Of a DNA stretch of 64,000 bases, positions 27,537 through 36,677 are shown piece after piece. The position numbers and the translations under genes were made by a program. The first letter of the stretch is position 1, and every line of letters starts with the position of its first letter. The notes beneath the pieces were generated by a model. It had not been told where the DNA came from, ran no database searches, and was given only the letters and a program-made list of their open reading frames with translations. The DNA comes from Crocinitomicaceae bacterium (lineage in GTDB: Bacteria > Bacteroidota > Bacteroidia > Flavobacteriales_D > Crocinitomicaceae): the NCBI GenBank assembly GCA_021325675.1, contig JAJTCM010000001.1, positions 434,001-498,000 of the forward strand, written 5' to 3'.

Positions 27537-28277
27537 GTGCAACGATACGCATTCGAAATTCAATATAAAGGGACAGCTTACTTTGGCTGGCAGCGTCAAC
27601 CGCGGCAAATTTCCGTGCAGGAAAAAATCGAGGATTGCCTGAAGCAGCTTTATGGGAAAGAAATTTCCGTTGTGGGCTGCGGCAGAACAGATACGGGAGT
27701 CCACGCGCACCGGTCGTTTTTCCACGTGGACCTGGAGGATAAATTCAAAATGGAAATTTTATTTTTCAAAATGAACCGGATGCTTCCGCCTGATATTTCT
27801 GTTGTGGCAATTCACCCGGTTTCACCGGATTTTCACGCCCGTTTTGGAGCTGTTTCGCGTACGTACCGCTATTTCATTCATCGCCAGAAAGATCCGTTCC
27901 TGGAAGGATTGAGCCTTCATTTACCGCAGGAGCTTGATATTGAAGCGATGAATCGGTCTTGTGCTTATTTGATTGGAAAACAGGATTTTACTTCTTTTTC
28001 AAAGTTGCATACGGACGTTAAAACCAACATCTGTGACATTTCGTCAGCGCAGTGGATAGCACTGGAAGATCAGCGCTGGTACTTCGAAATAACGGCCGAC
28101 CGCTTTTTACGCAACATGGTGAGGGCCATTGTGGGCACTTTGCTCGAAGTGGGGCAAGGCAAGATCGAAGCTTCCGAAATTGAAAAAATTATTTCCAAAA
28201 TGGATCGGGGAGAGGCCAAGTTGTCAGTGCCGGCCCACGCGCTTTATTTGTGGGAAATTAAGTACCCGGAACTTTAA
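27537..28277 (+). CDS. truA: tRNA pseudouridine(38-40) synthase TruA
   Basis: 246 residues from a GTG start (QRYAFEIQYKGTAYFGWQRQP). The catalytic loop GCGRTDTGVHA carries the nucleophile Asp52. RFLRNMVRAIVGTLLEVGQGK is the standard C-terminal signature. It isomerises uridines in the anticodon stem-loop. TAAATTTG at 27525-27532 resembles a -7 box but is almost on top of the start codon. Confidence 0.94.
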   Translation: MQRYAFEIQYKGTAYFGWQRQPRQISVQEKIEDCLKQLYGKEISVVGCGRTDTGVHAHRSFFHVDLEDKFKMEILFFKMNRMLPPDISVVAIHPVSPDFHARFGAVSRTYRYFIHRQKDPFLEGLSLHLPQELDIEAMNRSCAYLIGKQDFTSFSKLHTDVKTNICDISSAQWIALEDQRWYFEITADRFLRNMVRAIVGTLLEVGQGKIEASEIEKIISKMDRGEAKLSVPAHALYLWEIKYPEL

Positions 28278-28407
28278 AACCCCTTATTTTTTTAGCCTTT
28301 TAAAATGCTATGCGCGCATTTAAATCAATTGAAAGATATTTTCACTCATTTGCAAATAAAGTTTGGTATAGGTTTTGTTACTTTGCTAATAGATAACAAA
28401 ATCAGCC

Positions 28408-28536
28408 ATGAAAAAGAAAATAGTCATAGAGCTTCTTTTAAAAGATAAAATGAGAAGGCCCAAAGTAAAACCTTTCGATCAGACTTTGAAAAATCTCGGT
28501 GTAATTTCCAGCCAGCAAAAATTGGTGACTAAATAA
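28408..28536 (+). CDS. small basic protein, 42 residues
   Basis: ATG at 28408, stop TAA at 28534-28536. Begins MKKKIVIELLLKDKMRRPK and ends QQKLVTK; 11 of 42 residues are Lys or Arg. It sits alone in a 312-base gap between truA and the cation transporter, with TTACTTTG at 28378-28385 as a possible imperfect -7 box. Coding nature is plausible because of a regular start and spacing, not proven. Confidence 0.4.
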   Translation: MKKKIVIELLLKDKMRRPKVKPFDQTLKNLGVISSQQKLVTK

Positions 28537-28589
28537 ACCGGATCAAAATTTGAAAAAGGTTTGTATCTTTATCAGAAAAAAAGATAAGG

Positions 28590-29579
28590 ATGCAACGCTC
28601 GACCGAATCTAGTAACTACGCTTTCCAGAAGATAGTTGTCGCTGTCGGTCTTGTTCTTTTCGCAGTCAAACTGCTAGCCTGGTACCTGACCCGTTCCGTA
28701 GCCATTTATTCCGATGCTTTAGAAAGCATTGTCAACATCATCAGCTCCCTTTTAAGCTTATACAGTCTTTACCTGGCCAGCCAGCCCAAAGACGCTAATC
28801 ATCCTTACGGTCATGGTAAGGTAGAGTTCCTGTCATCCGCCGTAGAAGGCATCCTGATCAGTCTCGCGGGGATTTTGATTATCATTGAAGCCGTTCAGCA
28901 GCTTTTTCTCAAAACAAAAATAGTGCAGCTCGATTACGGGATTATTCTCATCCTGTTTACCGCACTTGTCAATTGTTTGCTGGGGTATGGCGCAATCCGG
29001 CGCGGGCGTAAGACAAATTCCGTGGCCCTGGAAGCAACGGGCAGGCATTTAATGACGGATACGTATTCAACCATCGGGATTATCGTAGGCTTAGGTTTGC
29101 TGTATTTCACAGAAATTGCCTGGGTTGACGCGGCCACAGCGATCATTTTTTCCGGGATTATCCTGTACACCGGTTTTGTCATTATCCGTCGTTCAGTAAG
29201 TGGGATTATGGACGAAGCCGACGAAAAATTAATCCGGGAAGTGGTTGATTTGCTGAATGAAAAACGCCGGCCTGCCTGGATCGATCTCCACAACCTGAGG
29301 ATCATTAAATACGGAAGCAAGCTTCACATTGACCTCCACATGACTTTGCCGTACTACTTCACAGTTTTGCAGGCACACGATGAAATCGAAGAAATGGATA
29401 TCATCATCAATGCGCATTTTGGCGACCGTGTTGAACTGTTTGTGCATACCGATCCCTGCGTGGATTTTTCCTGCCTGGTATGCTCGCTGGAAAATTGTGA
29501 AGTGCGCCGTACAATGCTGGAGAAAAAGCTTTCGTGGAATTTTGAGAATGTTTTACCCAACCGCAAACACCGGATTTGA
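28590..29579 (+). CDS. cation diffusion facilitator (CDF) transporter
   Basis: 329 residues. Membrane segments in the first 215, with YSDALESIVNI in TM2 and GRHLMTDTYSTIG in TM5, the two metal-site helices (Asp...Glu/His...Asp), and NHPYGHGKVEF between TM2 and TM3. A cytoplasmic domain of about 90 residues follows, and the tail has a Cys-rich DFSCLVCSLENC. It exports a divalent metal (Zn, Fe or Mn) by proton exchange. TATCTTTA at 28564-28571 may be the -7 box. Confidence 0.92.
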   Translation: MQRSTESSNYAFQKIVVAVGLVLFAVKLLAWYLTRSVAIYSDALESIVNIISSLLSLYSLYLASQPKDANHPYGHGKVEFLSSAVEGILISLAGILIIIEAVQQLFLKTKIVQLDYGIILILFTALVNCLLGYGAIRRGRKTNSVALEATGRHLMTDTYSTIGIIVGLGLLYFTEIAWVDAATAIIFSGIILYTGFVIIRRSVSGIMDEADEKLIREVVDLLNEKRRPAWIDLHNLRIIKYGSKLHIDLHMTLPYYFTVLQAHDEIEEMDIIINAHFGDRVELFVHTDPCVDFSCLVCSLENCEVRRTMLEKKLSWNFENVLPNRKHRI

Positions 29580-30649
29580 TGCTGATCGGAACAGAAAACC
29601 TGGCGCATCGGAGCAATAATTTCGATTTTATCCGCATGCTGGCGGCCTTCCTTGTTTTTTTGGATCACGGTTTCCAGCTGTTTACCGGTCACATGATGGA
29701 AGTCGATCCGATAAGGGAAATCTTTTCGTTCAGTTCCGGCGCTATCGGGGTCCAGGTTTTTTTCTGCCTGAGCGGATTCCTCGTTTCCAAAAGCCTGGAA
29801 AATACACCACATGTTTTCAATTACCTGCGCAACCGCTGTTTGCGGATCATTCCCGGTTTGGCTGGCGTCATCGTGCTTTCCGTTTTCGTTTTGGGGCTTT
29901 TTTTTAGTACACTGGATTTCAAAGCTTTCATTAGCTCGAAAGAGACGCTTTTGTACCTGCAAAATATATTGATTTACCGCAGTTATTATTACCTGCCGGG
30001 GGTTTTTGAAGGGAATATGCTCAATGCTTCCGTGAACGGTTCGCTGTGGTCGATCCCGTATGAGTTTACCTGTTATTTACTGCTTCCGCTGCTGTTTTTA
30101 TGGAAAGCTTACAGGAAATATGTCCTGCTTTTCGTTTTGCTTGCGGCATTTATCGTTTACGGTTTTTTTGAACAGCAGGTCAATGCTTTGGTAATCCCAG
30201 GCCTGGGCATTGCGATGAGCTCCTTTGTTTTGCCTGCTTTATTTTTCCTTTCGGGGAGCTGCTATTACCTTTGGCGGGAGCGGATCAATTATCACTGGCT
30301 TGGAATTGCGCTTTGTGTCATTTTTCTCGTTTTGGTGCGCTTTGAGCTTGTGGATCGCCGCTTGCTGGTGTTTATCCTGCCTTATTTGCTTTTCGCTTTT
30401 GCCTTCTCAAAAACGCTCAATCTAAACGCCTTTGGAAAGTATGGTGACTTTTCGTACGGCTTTTACCTGTACGCTTTTCCGGTGCAGCAGGCTGTTTCCT
30501 CGCTTTGGGCTAAAGAGCTGAATATTATTGCATTGATGATAATTGCATTCCTGCTGACTATACTTCTTGCTGTTTTCTCGTGGTATATGATTGAAAAACC
30601 GGCACTTTCCCTTAAGCAAAAAACAGGATCCCCAAGGTTAAAAAATTAA
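29579..30649 (+). CDS. acyltransferase family 3 membrane protein
   Basis: 356 residues and about ten hydrophobic segments. The N-terminal NNFDFIRMLAAFLVFLDHGFQL contains the conserved R...H of OafA/acyltransferase-3 proteins; GVQVFFCLSGFLVSKSL follows. It O-acetylates (or otherwise acylates) sugars of surface polysaccharides. Its ATG overlaps the TGA of the CDF gene by one base, though a functional link is not evident. Confidence 0.9.
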   Translation: MLIGTENLAHRSNNFDFIRMLAAFLVFLDHGFQLFTGHMMEVDPIREIFSFSSGAIGVQVFFCLSGFLVSKSLENTPHVFNYLRNRCLRIIPGLAGVIVLSVFVLGLFFSTLDFKAFISSKETLLYLQNILIYRSYYYLPGVFEGNMLNASVNGSLWSIPYEFTCYLLLPLLFLWKAYRKYVLLFVLLAAFIVYGFFEQQVNALVIPGLGIAMSSFVLPALFFLSGSCYYLWRERINYHWLGIALCVIFLVLVRFELVDRRLLVFILPYLLFAFAFSKTLNLNAFGKYGDFSYGFYLYAFPVQQAVSSLWAKELNIIALMIIAFLLTILLAVFSWYMIEKPALSLKQKTGSPRLKN

Positions 30650-30690
30650 CGCCAGCCCCTATTTTTAACGGAAAGTTAATTTGCCTAAAA

Positions 30691-30722
30691 TTTCACATTT
30701 CCAAAAAAAAGCAATATATTCG
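30691..30722 (+). promoter_or_regulatory. possible ilvE promoter
   Basis: TTTC (30691-30694), 20-base spacer, TATATTCG (30715-30722). Two mismatches to consensus. It supports the ATG at 30741 over the longer reading frame starting at 30681. Confidence 0.4.
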
Positions 30723-30740
30723 CACTACAAAAACTGGAAT

Positions 30741-31811
30741 ATGTTACAAGACACCATCAACATAAAGGTAAATACAACCACTAAATCCCGAATCAGTGAA
30801 GTGAACTGGGAAGACTTACCATTCGGTAAAGTATTTGCAGATCACATGCTGCTCATGGAATATAAAGACGGCCAATGGCAGGATGCGGAGATCGTACCTT
30901 TCGGTGAGATTGGCTTTCACCCGGCAACTTCCGCCATTCATTACGGGCAATCGATTTTTGAAGGACTGAAAGCTTATAAAAACCAGGATGGTGAAGTGCG
31001 GATTTTTCGCCCGGACATGAATGCCAAGCGTTTCATTGAATCGTGTGAGCGCATGTGTATGCCGATCATCCCGGAACAGCTGTTTGTAGAATGCGTACGT
31101 AAGCTCGTGGAAGTGGACCAGAACTGGATCCCGGACCGCGAAGGCTATTCGCTTTACATCCGTCCGTTCATGTTTGCAACGGATGAGTTTGTGGGGATCC
31201 GCCCGTCAGAAACATATAAATTTATGATTTTCACCTGTCCTGTTGGTTCTTACTATTCAGAGCCGGTACGTGTGAAAATCGAAGAAACATATACCCGTGC
31301 TGCTGAAGGGGGCGTTGGACGTGCAAAAGCTGCCGGAAATTACGGGGCTTCCCTTTTTCCTGCACGCAAAGGCCAGGCGGAAGGTTTTCACCAGATGCTG
31401 TGGACGGATGCTAAAACACACGAATATATTGAGGAATCCGGAACGATGAACGTGATGTTTGTCATCAACGGAAAGCTTGTTACCCCATCCGAGGAAAGCG
31501 ACACGATTTTGCGCGGGATTACCAAGCGCAGCGTAATCGACGTAGCGAAACACTGGGGCATGGAAGTGGAAGAGCGTAAAGTTTCCGTGAAAGAAATCGT
31601 GGAGGGCATCCGGAACGGTTCTGTGACCGAATGTTTTGGTGCCGGAACAGCAGCGACGATCGCCCACATTATTAAAATGGGCTACCGTGACGAAGTGCTT
31701 GATCTCAACCCGGTTGAAAACAGGCCTTTCTCCATGAAAATGAGCCAATACCTCGATGACCTGAAAGCGGGCAAAGAGCAGGACGTTTTCGGATGGACAC
31801 TGAAAGTCTGA
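30741..31811 (+). CDS. ilvE: branched-chain amino acid aminotransferase
   Basis: 356 residues, PLP fold type IV, of the longer (eukaryote-like, BCAT-type) group. Features: FGKVFADHMLLMEY; HYGQSIFEGLKAYKNQDG; a RAKAAGNYGAS segment containing the PLP Lys; YIEESGTMNVMFV; and GTAATIAHI for the PLP phosphate. It interconverts Leu/Ile/Val and their keto acids. A 14-bp terminator follows. Confidence 0.94.
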   Translation: MLQDTINIKVNTTTKSRISEVNWEDLPFGKVFADHMLLMEYKDGQWQDAEIVPFGEIGFHPATSAIHYGQSIFEGLKAYKNQDGEVRIFRPDMNAKRFIESCERMCMPIIPEQLFVECVRKLVEVDQNWIPDREGYSLYIRPFMFATDEFVGIRPSETYKFMIFTCPVGSYYSEPVRVKIEETYTRAAEGGVGRAKAAGNYGASLFPARKGQAEGFHQMLWTDAKTHEYIEESGTMNVMFVINGKLVTPSEESDTILRGITKRSVIDVAKHWGMEVEERKVSVKEIVEGIRNGSVTECFGAGTAATIAHIIKMGYRDEVLDLNPVENRPFSMKMSQYLDDLKAGKEQDVFGWTLKV

Positions 31812-31826
31812 TGAAATAAAACTTTA

Positions 31827-31866
31827 GAGAAAGGTATTTTTGTAATGAAAATACCTTTCTCATTTT
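31827..31866 (+). terminator. 14-bp perfect terminator hairpin
   Basis: GAGAAAGGTATTTT (31827-31840), 7-base loop, AAAATACCTTTCTC (31848-31861), then ATTTT. It ends ilvE. Confidence 0.8.
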
Positions 31867-31915
31867 ATAGCTGTAGCTATCTAACTTACAGCTTTTAGGA
31901 CCAGTAACCACACAC

Positions 31916-33019
31916 ATGAAAAAACTACTTATTCTCTTAGTTTTATTGCTTTCCGCAACAGCTTTCTCCCAACGGAAGTATGATTTTTTAGTGCATGAAG
32001 ACACGGTTTTCCAGCTCAATGATACCGTTAATGCCGAGCCCATGCTGCAGTTTACATTAAATCCGCTGAGTATCTGGACAGGAAATTACATTGAGCAATC
32101 ATTGGACGGCCCCAATTTTGCTGGGAATTTACTGGATGTCAATGCGAGAATATTCTACAAAAGGATGGGGCTCAATCTTCATTATATTGCGTCTAAGAAG
32201 TACTATCCGGAATTAGAATATAAGGATAAATACTACGGGGTAAGCAAGGAAAGCTTTCTGGATATGGGGTTTATGCTGGATTTCAGGATTAAAAGCTACG
32301 AGAAAAGGCAATTTAAAACATATAAGAATTTTTATTTAGAAAAAAAGCCGGAAAACCATCCATTCAAATCCAGTAAGCTCACGCGGCAGTTTTACAACTG
32401 GAGCTTATGTGCCGGGATTTCTGTATTCAATTATGCAAACCCGCAGTTAGTCAGCCAGGATTTAACAAGCAGCGTTTTGATGAGCGATACCTATTTTATA
32501 AACAAGTATACAGCTGATTATATGACGGGCAGCAAACAGCTCCGGTTTTTATTCGGTGTGCGTTTGGATAAGCTGATGAATGCCCGTTTGACTTCCGATA
32601 AAAGCATGGCCCGGAACTATTCCCGCCTGAGCGGCTTTTTTAATGTTGTGTATTTAATGAATGAAGACCGAAAATTTGCCCGCTTAGAAAATTATGACAT
32701 GGACAATTATCAGAATTCGCATACACAGTCAGACGGTAAAGAACATGAAGATCAGTTCAGGATCAGGAGCAACAAGCTGGGCATTAATTCAGGAATCGAT
32801 TACACCTGGGGAAAAAAGGGGAATTTGTTGTTATGGCATGCAGGCTTTGATTTTACGCTTAACCCGGCTTATAGATATCATGTTATTTATGACTATCACC
32901 CGGTAAAATTGAGCGACATCGAAAATTATCCGTACTACAATTACAGTATTGAGTATGATGAAACTGTATATACCTGTTATTTCCGCTGGAAGCTTGGCTT
33001 CACCATTTGTGCCAAATAA
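31916..33019 (+). CDS. secreted/outer-membrane protein of unknown function
   Basis: 367 residues with a signal peptide (to AFSQ). The rest is rich in Tyr/Phe/Asn and alternating hydrophobic strands (for example RIFYKRMGLNLHYIA, QLRFLFGVRLDKL, YTCYFRWKLGFTI), which suggests an outer-membrane beta-barrel. I do not recognise the family. Followed 79 bases later by another exported protein on the same strand. Confidence 0.6.
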   Translation: MKKLLILLVLLLSATAFSQRKYDFLVHEDTVFQLNDTVNAEPMLQFTLNPLSIWTGNYIEQSLDGPNFAGNLLDVNARIFYKRMGLNLHYIASKKYYPELEYKDKYYGVSKESFLDMGFMLDFRIKSYEKRQFKTYKNFYLEKKPENHPFKSSKLTRQFYNWSLCAGISVFNYANPQLVSQDLTSSVLMSDTYFINKYTADYMTGSKQLRFLFGVRLDKLMNARLTSDKSMARNYSRLSGFFNVVYLMNEDRKFARLENYDMDNYQNSHTQSDGKEHEDQFRIRSNKLGINSGIDYTWGKKGNLLLWHAGFDFTLNPAYRYHVIYDYHPVKLSDIENYPYYNYSIEYDETVYTCYFRWKLGFTICAK

Positions 33020-33098
33020 TAAATAGCTATCCCGTTTTCATGCGGAATCACTAATTTTATGGAAAATTTGCCGGGGCGGCATCTTGTGAGAAAAGGTC

Positions 33099-34412
33099 AT
33101 GAAAATTCTGTTATTTTTCCTGGGAATGATTTGGACGGGTTTTGCCCTTTCACAGGAAGCTGCGCGCGTCTATGTCAGCTGTATGAACCGTGAATCCGGC
33201 GATCCTGTTTTCAGGGCGAAAGTGACTTACACGCTGAACAGCATTTCGAAAACCGTCGAAACGAACAAAAAAGGGGAGTGCAGCTTCGATGTTTTGTCAG
33301 GAACAGAAATAACAGTTACAGTAAGCCACGACTATTTTGCGCCTCAAACCCGTATTTTAAAAGTAAAAGAAGGCGAGCCGGAGTTGAACCTGGAAATTTT
33401 CCTTGAGCGAAAAGTACGCGAATTAAATACGGTAAACATCAAAGCGCCGGGTGTTCCCGATATCATTTACGAATCCCGGACTTACAGCGTTGCGGATTTC
33501 GAGCTGCTGCCACAAGGCGAAGTTTTGCTGCTGCTTTATCCCAAAACACTAAAAAAAGGCAGTGAGCTGGCAGTTTTGTCCGGGGGAGAGATCATCAAAA
33601 AATTTTCCCTGCCCGAAAAGCCGCTGGAGCTGGTGCATGATTTCCGGAAAAACCCGCACGTGATCTGTGAAACCGGCGTGTTCGGGATCCACCGTTCGGA
33701 GCAGGAGCTCGGTATTTCCCGCCTGGATAAAACTTATTACCTCAAATACGTCATGCCGATCGTCGATACGAGCTATTCGAGTTTGTATTTTTCCACATTC
33801 AACCCGGTTTACCCGGCATTCGATTACCAGGCTTACGATCGGCTGGATTCTGCTTATTCCAATATCCTGGAAATCAAGGATGACCTGATGATGGAGCTTT
33901 ACCGTTCCGAATACAAATGGGTAGATGTGCGCACCAAGCTCTGGGCGAGGGAAAAAGAGCTGGAAACCGGTATTGACAAGGAAATCTGGATCGGGGCGAA
34001 CTATTTTACCCAGTCGGTTTATTACAAGGAATTGTACGCGCCGATGTTCAAGAAAAACGATTCCATTTATATTTTCGATTATTACAAAGACAAGCTCTTT
34101 ACTTTTAATCTTTCCGGCGAAAAAGTGGATTCCGTAGGGATTTACCATCATTATGAGCCCAAAAAAACGGGTTGGCGGCGCAATCTTATCCAGGACAACG
34201 AAACAGGCGAAATTTATGCTTTCTGTGAAAAAGACGGGATTTGCTCCCTGCGCCGGGTTGATTTAAAAACAGGCGAATTGGGAGACAACATTGTTTTCCA
34301 GCACCGGTACATCGATAAAATTGCCGTTAGCGGCGGAATGGCGTATTACATTTACCGTCCTTACGAATCAGCTCAGAAGAAGTTTTTGTACCGCGCGAAA
34401 CTACCTTTATAA
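33099..34412 (+). CDS. exported protein with carboxypeptidase-regulatory-like N-domain
   Basis: 437 residues: signal peptide (to ALSQ); an Ig-like domain (about 22-115) with SGDPVFRAKVTYTL and TNKKGECSFDVLSGTEITVTVSHDYF, typical of CarboxypepD_reg/CNA-B-like folds; then a large beta-rich region with repeats such as DKLFTFNLSGEKVDSVGIY that may form a propeller. No catalytic residues can be named. Likely envelope or surface. Confidence 0.6.
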   Translation: MKILLFFLGMIWTGFALSQEAARVYVSCMNRESGDPVFRAKVTYTLNSISKTVETNKKGECSFDVLSGTEITVTVSHDYFAPQTRILKVKEGEPELNLEIFLERKVRELNTVNIKAPGVPDIIYESRTYSVADFELLPQGEVLLLLYPKTLKKGSELAVLSGGEIIKKFSLPEKPLELVHDFRKNPHVICETGVFGIHRSEQELGISRLDKTYYLKYVMPIVDTSYSSLYFSTFNPVYPAFDYQAYDRLDSAYSNILEIKDDLMMELYRSEYKWVDVRTKLWAREKELETGIDKEIWIGANYFTQSVYYKELYAPMFKKNDSIYIFDYYKDKLFTFNLSGEKVDSVGIYHHYEPKKTGWRRNLIQDNETGEIYAFCEKDGICSLRRVDLKTGELGDNIVFQHRYIDKIAVSGGMAYYIYRPYESAQKKFLYRAKLPL

Positions 34413-34424
34413 TGAAGAAGGGAA

Positions 34425-34490
34425 AATTAAGAATTAAGAATTATTTTTTTCAATTCTCCATTTTCAATTTTTCATCTTAATTCTCCACTA
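34425..34490. repeat. A/T-rich inverted repeat, family B
   Basis: AGAATTAAGA (34430-34439) pairs with TCTTAATTCT (34475-34484), with CAATTCTCCATT units between. It lies between the convergent ends of the 33099 gene and endonuclease III and resembles the element at 11565-11646. Confidence 0.55.
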
Positions 34491-35132
34491 TTTAAGCTCT
34501 GCCAAAGCGGCTTTTGTTCCGATTTTTTCTGTGATGAAGTCTACGCCGCGTTTCGGGCTGCGGGCAGGCGAATATTCCCGGCCGTAGAATATGATCTGCA
34601 AATGCAGCTTATTCCAGGTTTCTTCGGGGAAAATAGCTTTCGCGTCTCTTTCAGTTTCCACGACGTTTTTGCCTGATGTAATTCCCCAGCGGGTGAGCAG
34701 GCGGTGAATGTGCGTATCCACCGGGAAAGCGGGCTGCCCAAAAGCCTGTGCCACAACTACCGAAGCGGTTTTATGGCCAACACCCGGCAATTCCTCCAGC
34801 AATTCCATTTGTTCCGGAACTTTCCCTCCATATTTGTCAATCAAGATATGTGACAGGTCATAAATAGCCTGTGATTTGCGCGGTGAAAGCCCGCACGGAC
34901 GGATAATGTCACGGATCTGGTCCACGCTCAGGCGGATCATATCATAAGGATTATTGGCTTTTTCAAAAAGCAAAGGCGTAATCTGGTTCACACGCACGTC
35001 AGTGCATTGGGCGGAAAGCAAAACGGCAATCAAAAGCGTGTAAGGGTCGGTATGGTCCAGCGGAACGGGTGTTGTGGGATACAGTTTTTCCAGTTCTTCG
35101 ATGATGTAGAGCGCTTTTTCTTTTTTTGTCAT
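34488..35132 (-). CDS. nth: endonuclease III-like DNA glycosylase without Fe-S cluster cysteines
   Basis: 214 residues. Base-excision repair of oxidised pyrimidines. The helix-hairpin-helix reads ELPGVGHKTASVVV with the catalytic Lys, and PVDTHIHR carries the catalytic Asp. The C-terminal loop, which in E. coli holds four Cys for a [4Fe-4S] cluster, here reads GREYSPARSPKRGVDF: no Cys remain after the HhH. The only Cys in the protein are in SAQCTDVR and IRPCGL. The frame is intact, so this is a cluster-less form, not damage. Confidence 0.92.
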   Translation of the reverse strand: MTKKEKALYIIEELEKLYPTTPVPLDHTDPYTLLIAVLLSAQCTDVRVNQITPLLFEKANNPYDMIRLSVDQIRDIIRPCGLSPRKSQAIYDLSHILIDKYGGKVPEQMELLEELPGVGHKTASVVVAQAFGQPAFPVDTHIHRLLTRWGITSGKNVVETERDAKAIFPEETWNKLHLQIIFYGREYSPARSPKRGVDFITEKIGTKAALAELK

Positions 35133-35243
35133 AGCTGCGAAGTTAGTTAGTTTTTGCTACGGAGACACAAAGGCACGAGGATACAAAGATTTTTTGGTGT
35201 GTTCTGAAGATCTATGTTTGTCGTAAAAAATGGCTCCTGGGTT

Positions 35244-36677
35244 TTAATAATTACGCTTATCGCTGAAGATAGCCGACTGAATTCCAACAGTGATGAATGG
35301 ATCATACTGCATTTTGCCCAGGCTGCGAATGACGTATAAACGCGGCTCGGCAAATACATTCCAGCGGAAACGTGAAACGCGGGTGGAAACATTTGCCCCG
35401 AATTGAGCGGTATAGCTTTTTTGTCCCACGCCGATGTAATAGCCGTAATCCTGGTAAACAGTACCTGATAAAGGGCGGTCCATGTAAGACCGGTTCGGAT
35501 CGCCGCCATAGGTGTATGGACTGCCCGCCGGGTCGTTCCCTTTCATATAAACCTGTCCCCAGGCGTGGATACTGAAGCGTTTGATGTTGAAACTGAATTC
35601 GTTGTACCACTCAACGAAGTTGGCGCCCAGCGGATGGGCAACCGGAAGTCCCTGGTTCGTGTAGTTGGTGCTTTCGTTCATGGAAGCGTACGAAAACGGG
35701 GTAACGAGATTGACTTCCGTTCGGATGAAAACCGGCGTGTTCCTGATGTTGAACCAGGCTTTGTAACCAGCCTGCAAACCGTATTTATTGGCCCACCATT
35801 TCGATCTTTTGCGGATTTCCTGGATATTGATGTCGTCCAGCATAAATTGGCCGTACAGCGTATTGTTTTTCCAGGAGATAAAGCCGTTTAATCCCAAAAG
35901 CACGTTGTCCGATGAACCGAGACTGTATTCCTGCGGACGGTAAAAAATGAGCGGATTGAGGTATTCAACTTCGTAACCGCGGTTGTAAAGCGTGTCTTTG
36001 ATGCCGTGAACAACCGTTTCGAAGATACCGATCGAAATTTTGTTTTCGTGGTTGAAATTGAGATAATGCGTAGAATTGGCTTTCGGTATATAATGTCCGG
36101 GACCGCCTTCTCGCCAGATTTGCTGCAGGTTCAGGTATTCAAGCTTCCAGAAATTGGCTTTCATCGAAACAAAAGGTGCGGGAATCCCCTGGTTGCCGAG
36201 AAGCAGGGAGCGGTCGCCTTCTCCTAAAAAATGCTTGTCGATCCCGGCCTGGAAATTGAAAACGCGGTTGGGCTGATAAGAAACACGGGCACGCAAATCG
36301 TTGTAAATTGGGTCAAAAGCAAAAAATGAGCGGGACTGAAGACGGGACTGGTAAGCAACCGGCGGATTAGTTCCGTAAAGCAGCTTATTGGAAAGTTTTA
36401 CGTTCCATTTGGGGTTAAAATCGTAAAGTGCAACGAGCTGTAAGCCGGATAAAGTAACAAACCGGTCTTTTTCCAAAGCAGCCGTAAACTCAGGTGCAAC
36501 ACCGTATCTCCATTTATTTTTCTGTACCAAACCGGAATCGCTTACGTGCTGAAAAGGGTTTTTAAAGGAGGAAACCAAGGAATTGTTGTCGGCCCAGCTG
36601 CGCTCAATTTCATAAGTAGATTGCGCTTCCAGGAAGAAGGCAGAACAGATGAATAATATGAAGAGCAGCTTCGACAT
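35244..36677 (-). CDS. Wzi/RemB-like outer-membrane beta-barrel protein (second copy)
   Basis: 477 residues with a signal peptide (MSKLLFILFICSAFFLEAQ). Long runs of alternating strands; GIDKHFLGEGDRSLLLGNQGIPAPFVSM resembles the conserved core of capsule-assembly Wzi-type barrels, annotated in gliding Bacteroidota as RemB. ATG 36677 overlaps the TGA of the upstream paralogue by one base (TGATG). Role in surface polysaccharide or motility is by family only. Confidence 0.68.
   Translation of the reverse strand: MSKLLFILFICSAFFLEAQSTYEIERSWADNNSLVSSFKNPFQHVSDSGLVQKNKWRYGVAPEFTAALEKDRFVTLSGLQLVALYDFNPKWNVKLSNKLLYGTNPPVAYQSRLQSRSFFAFDPIYNDLRARVSYQPNRVFNFQAGIDKHFLGEGDRSLLLGNQGIPAPFVSMKANFWKLEYLNLQQIWREGGPGHYIPKANSTHYLNFNHENKISIGIFETVVHGIKDTLYNRGYEVEYLNPLIFYRPQEYSLGSSDNVLLGLNGFISWKNNTLYGQFMLDDINIQEIRKRSKWWANKYGLQAGYKAWFNIRNTPVFIRTEVNLVTPFSYASMNESTNYTNQGLPVAHPLGANFVEWYNEFSFNIKRFSIHAWGQVYMKGNDPAGSPYTYGGDPNRSYMDRPLSGTVYQDYGYYIGVGQKSYTAQFGANVSTRVSRFRWNVFAEPRLYVIRSLGKMQYDPFITVGIQSAIFSDKRNY

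Noticed and set aside
30681-30740. Upstream start for ilvE adding 20 residues
   Set aside because: The extension has no family similarity and overlaps the likely promoter; ATG 30741 matches the usual N-terminus.
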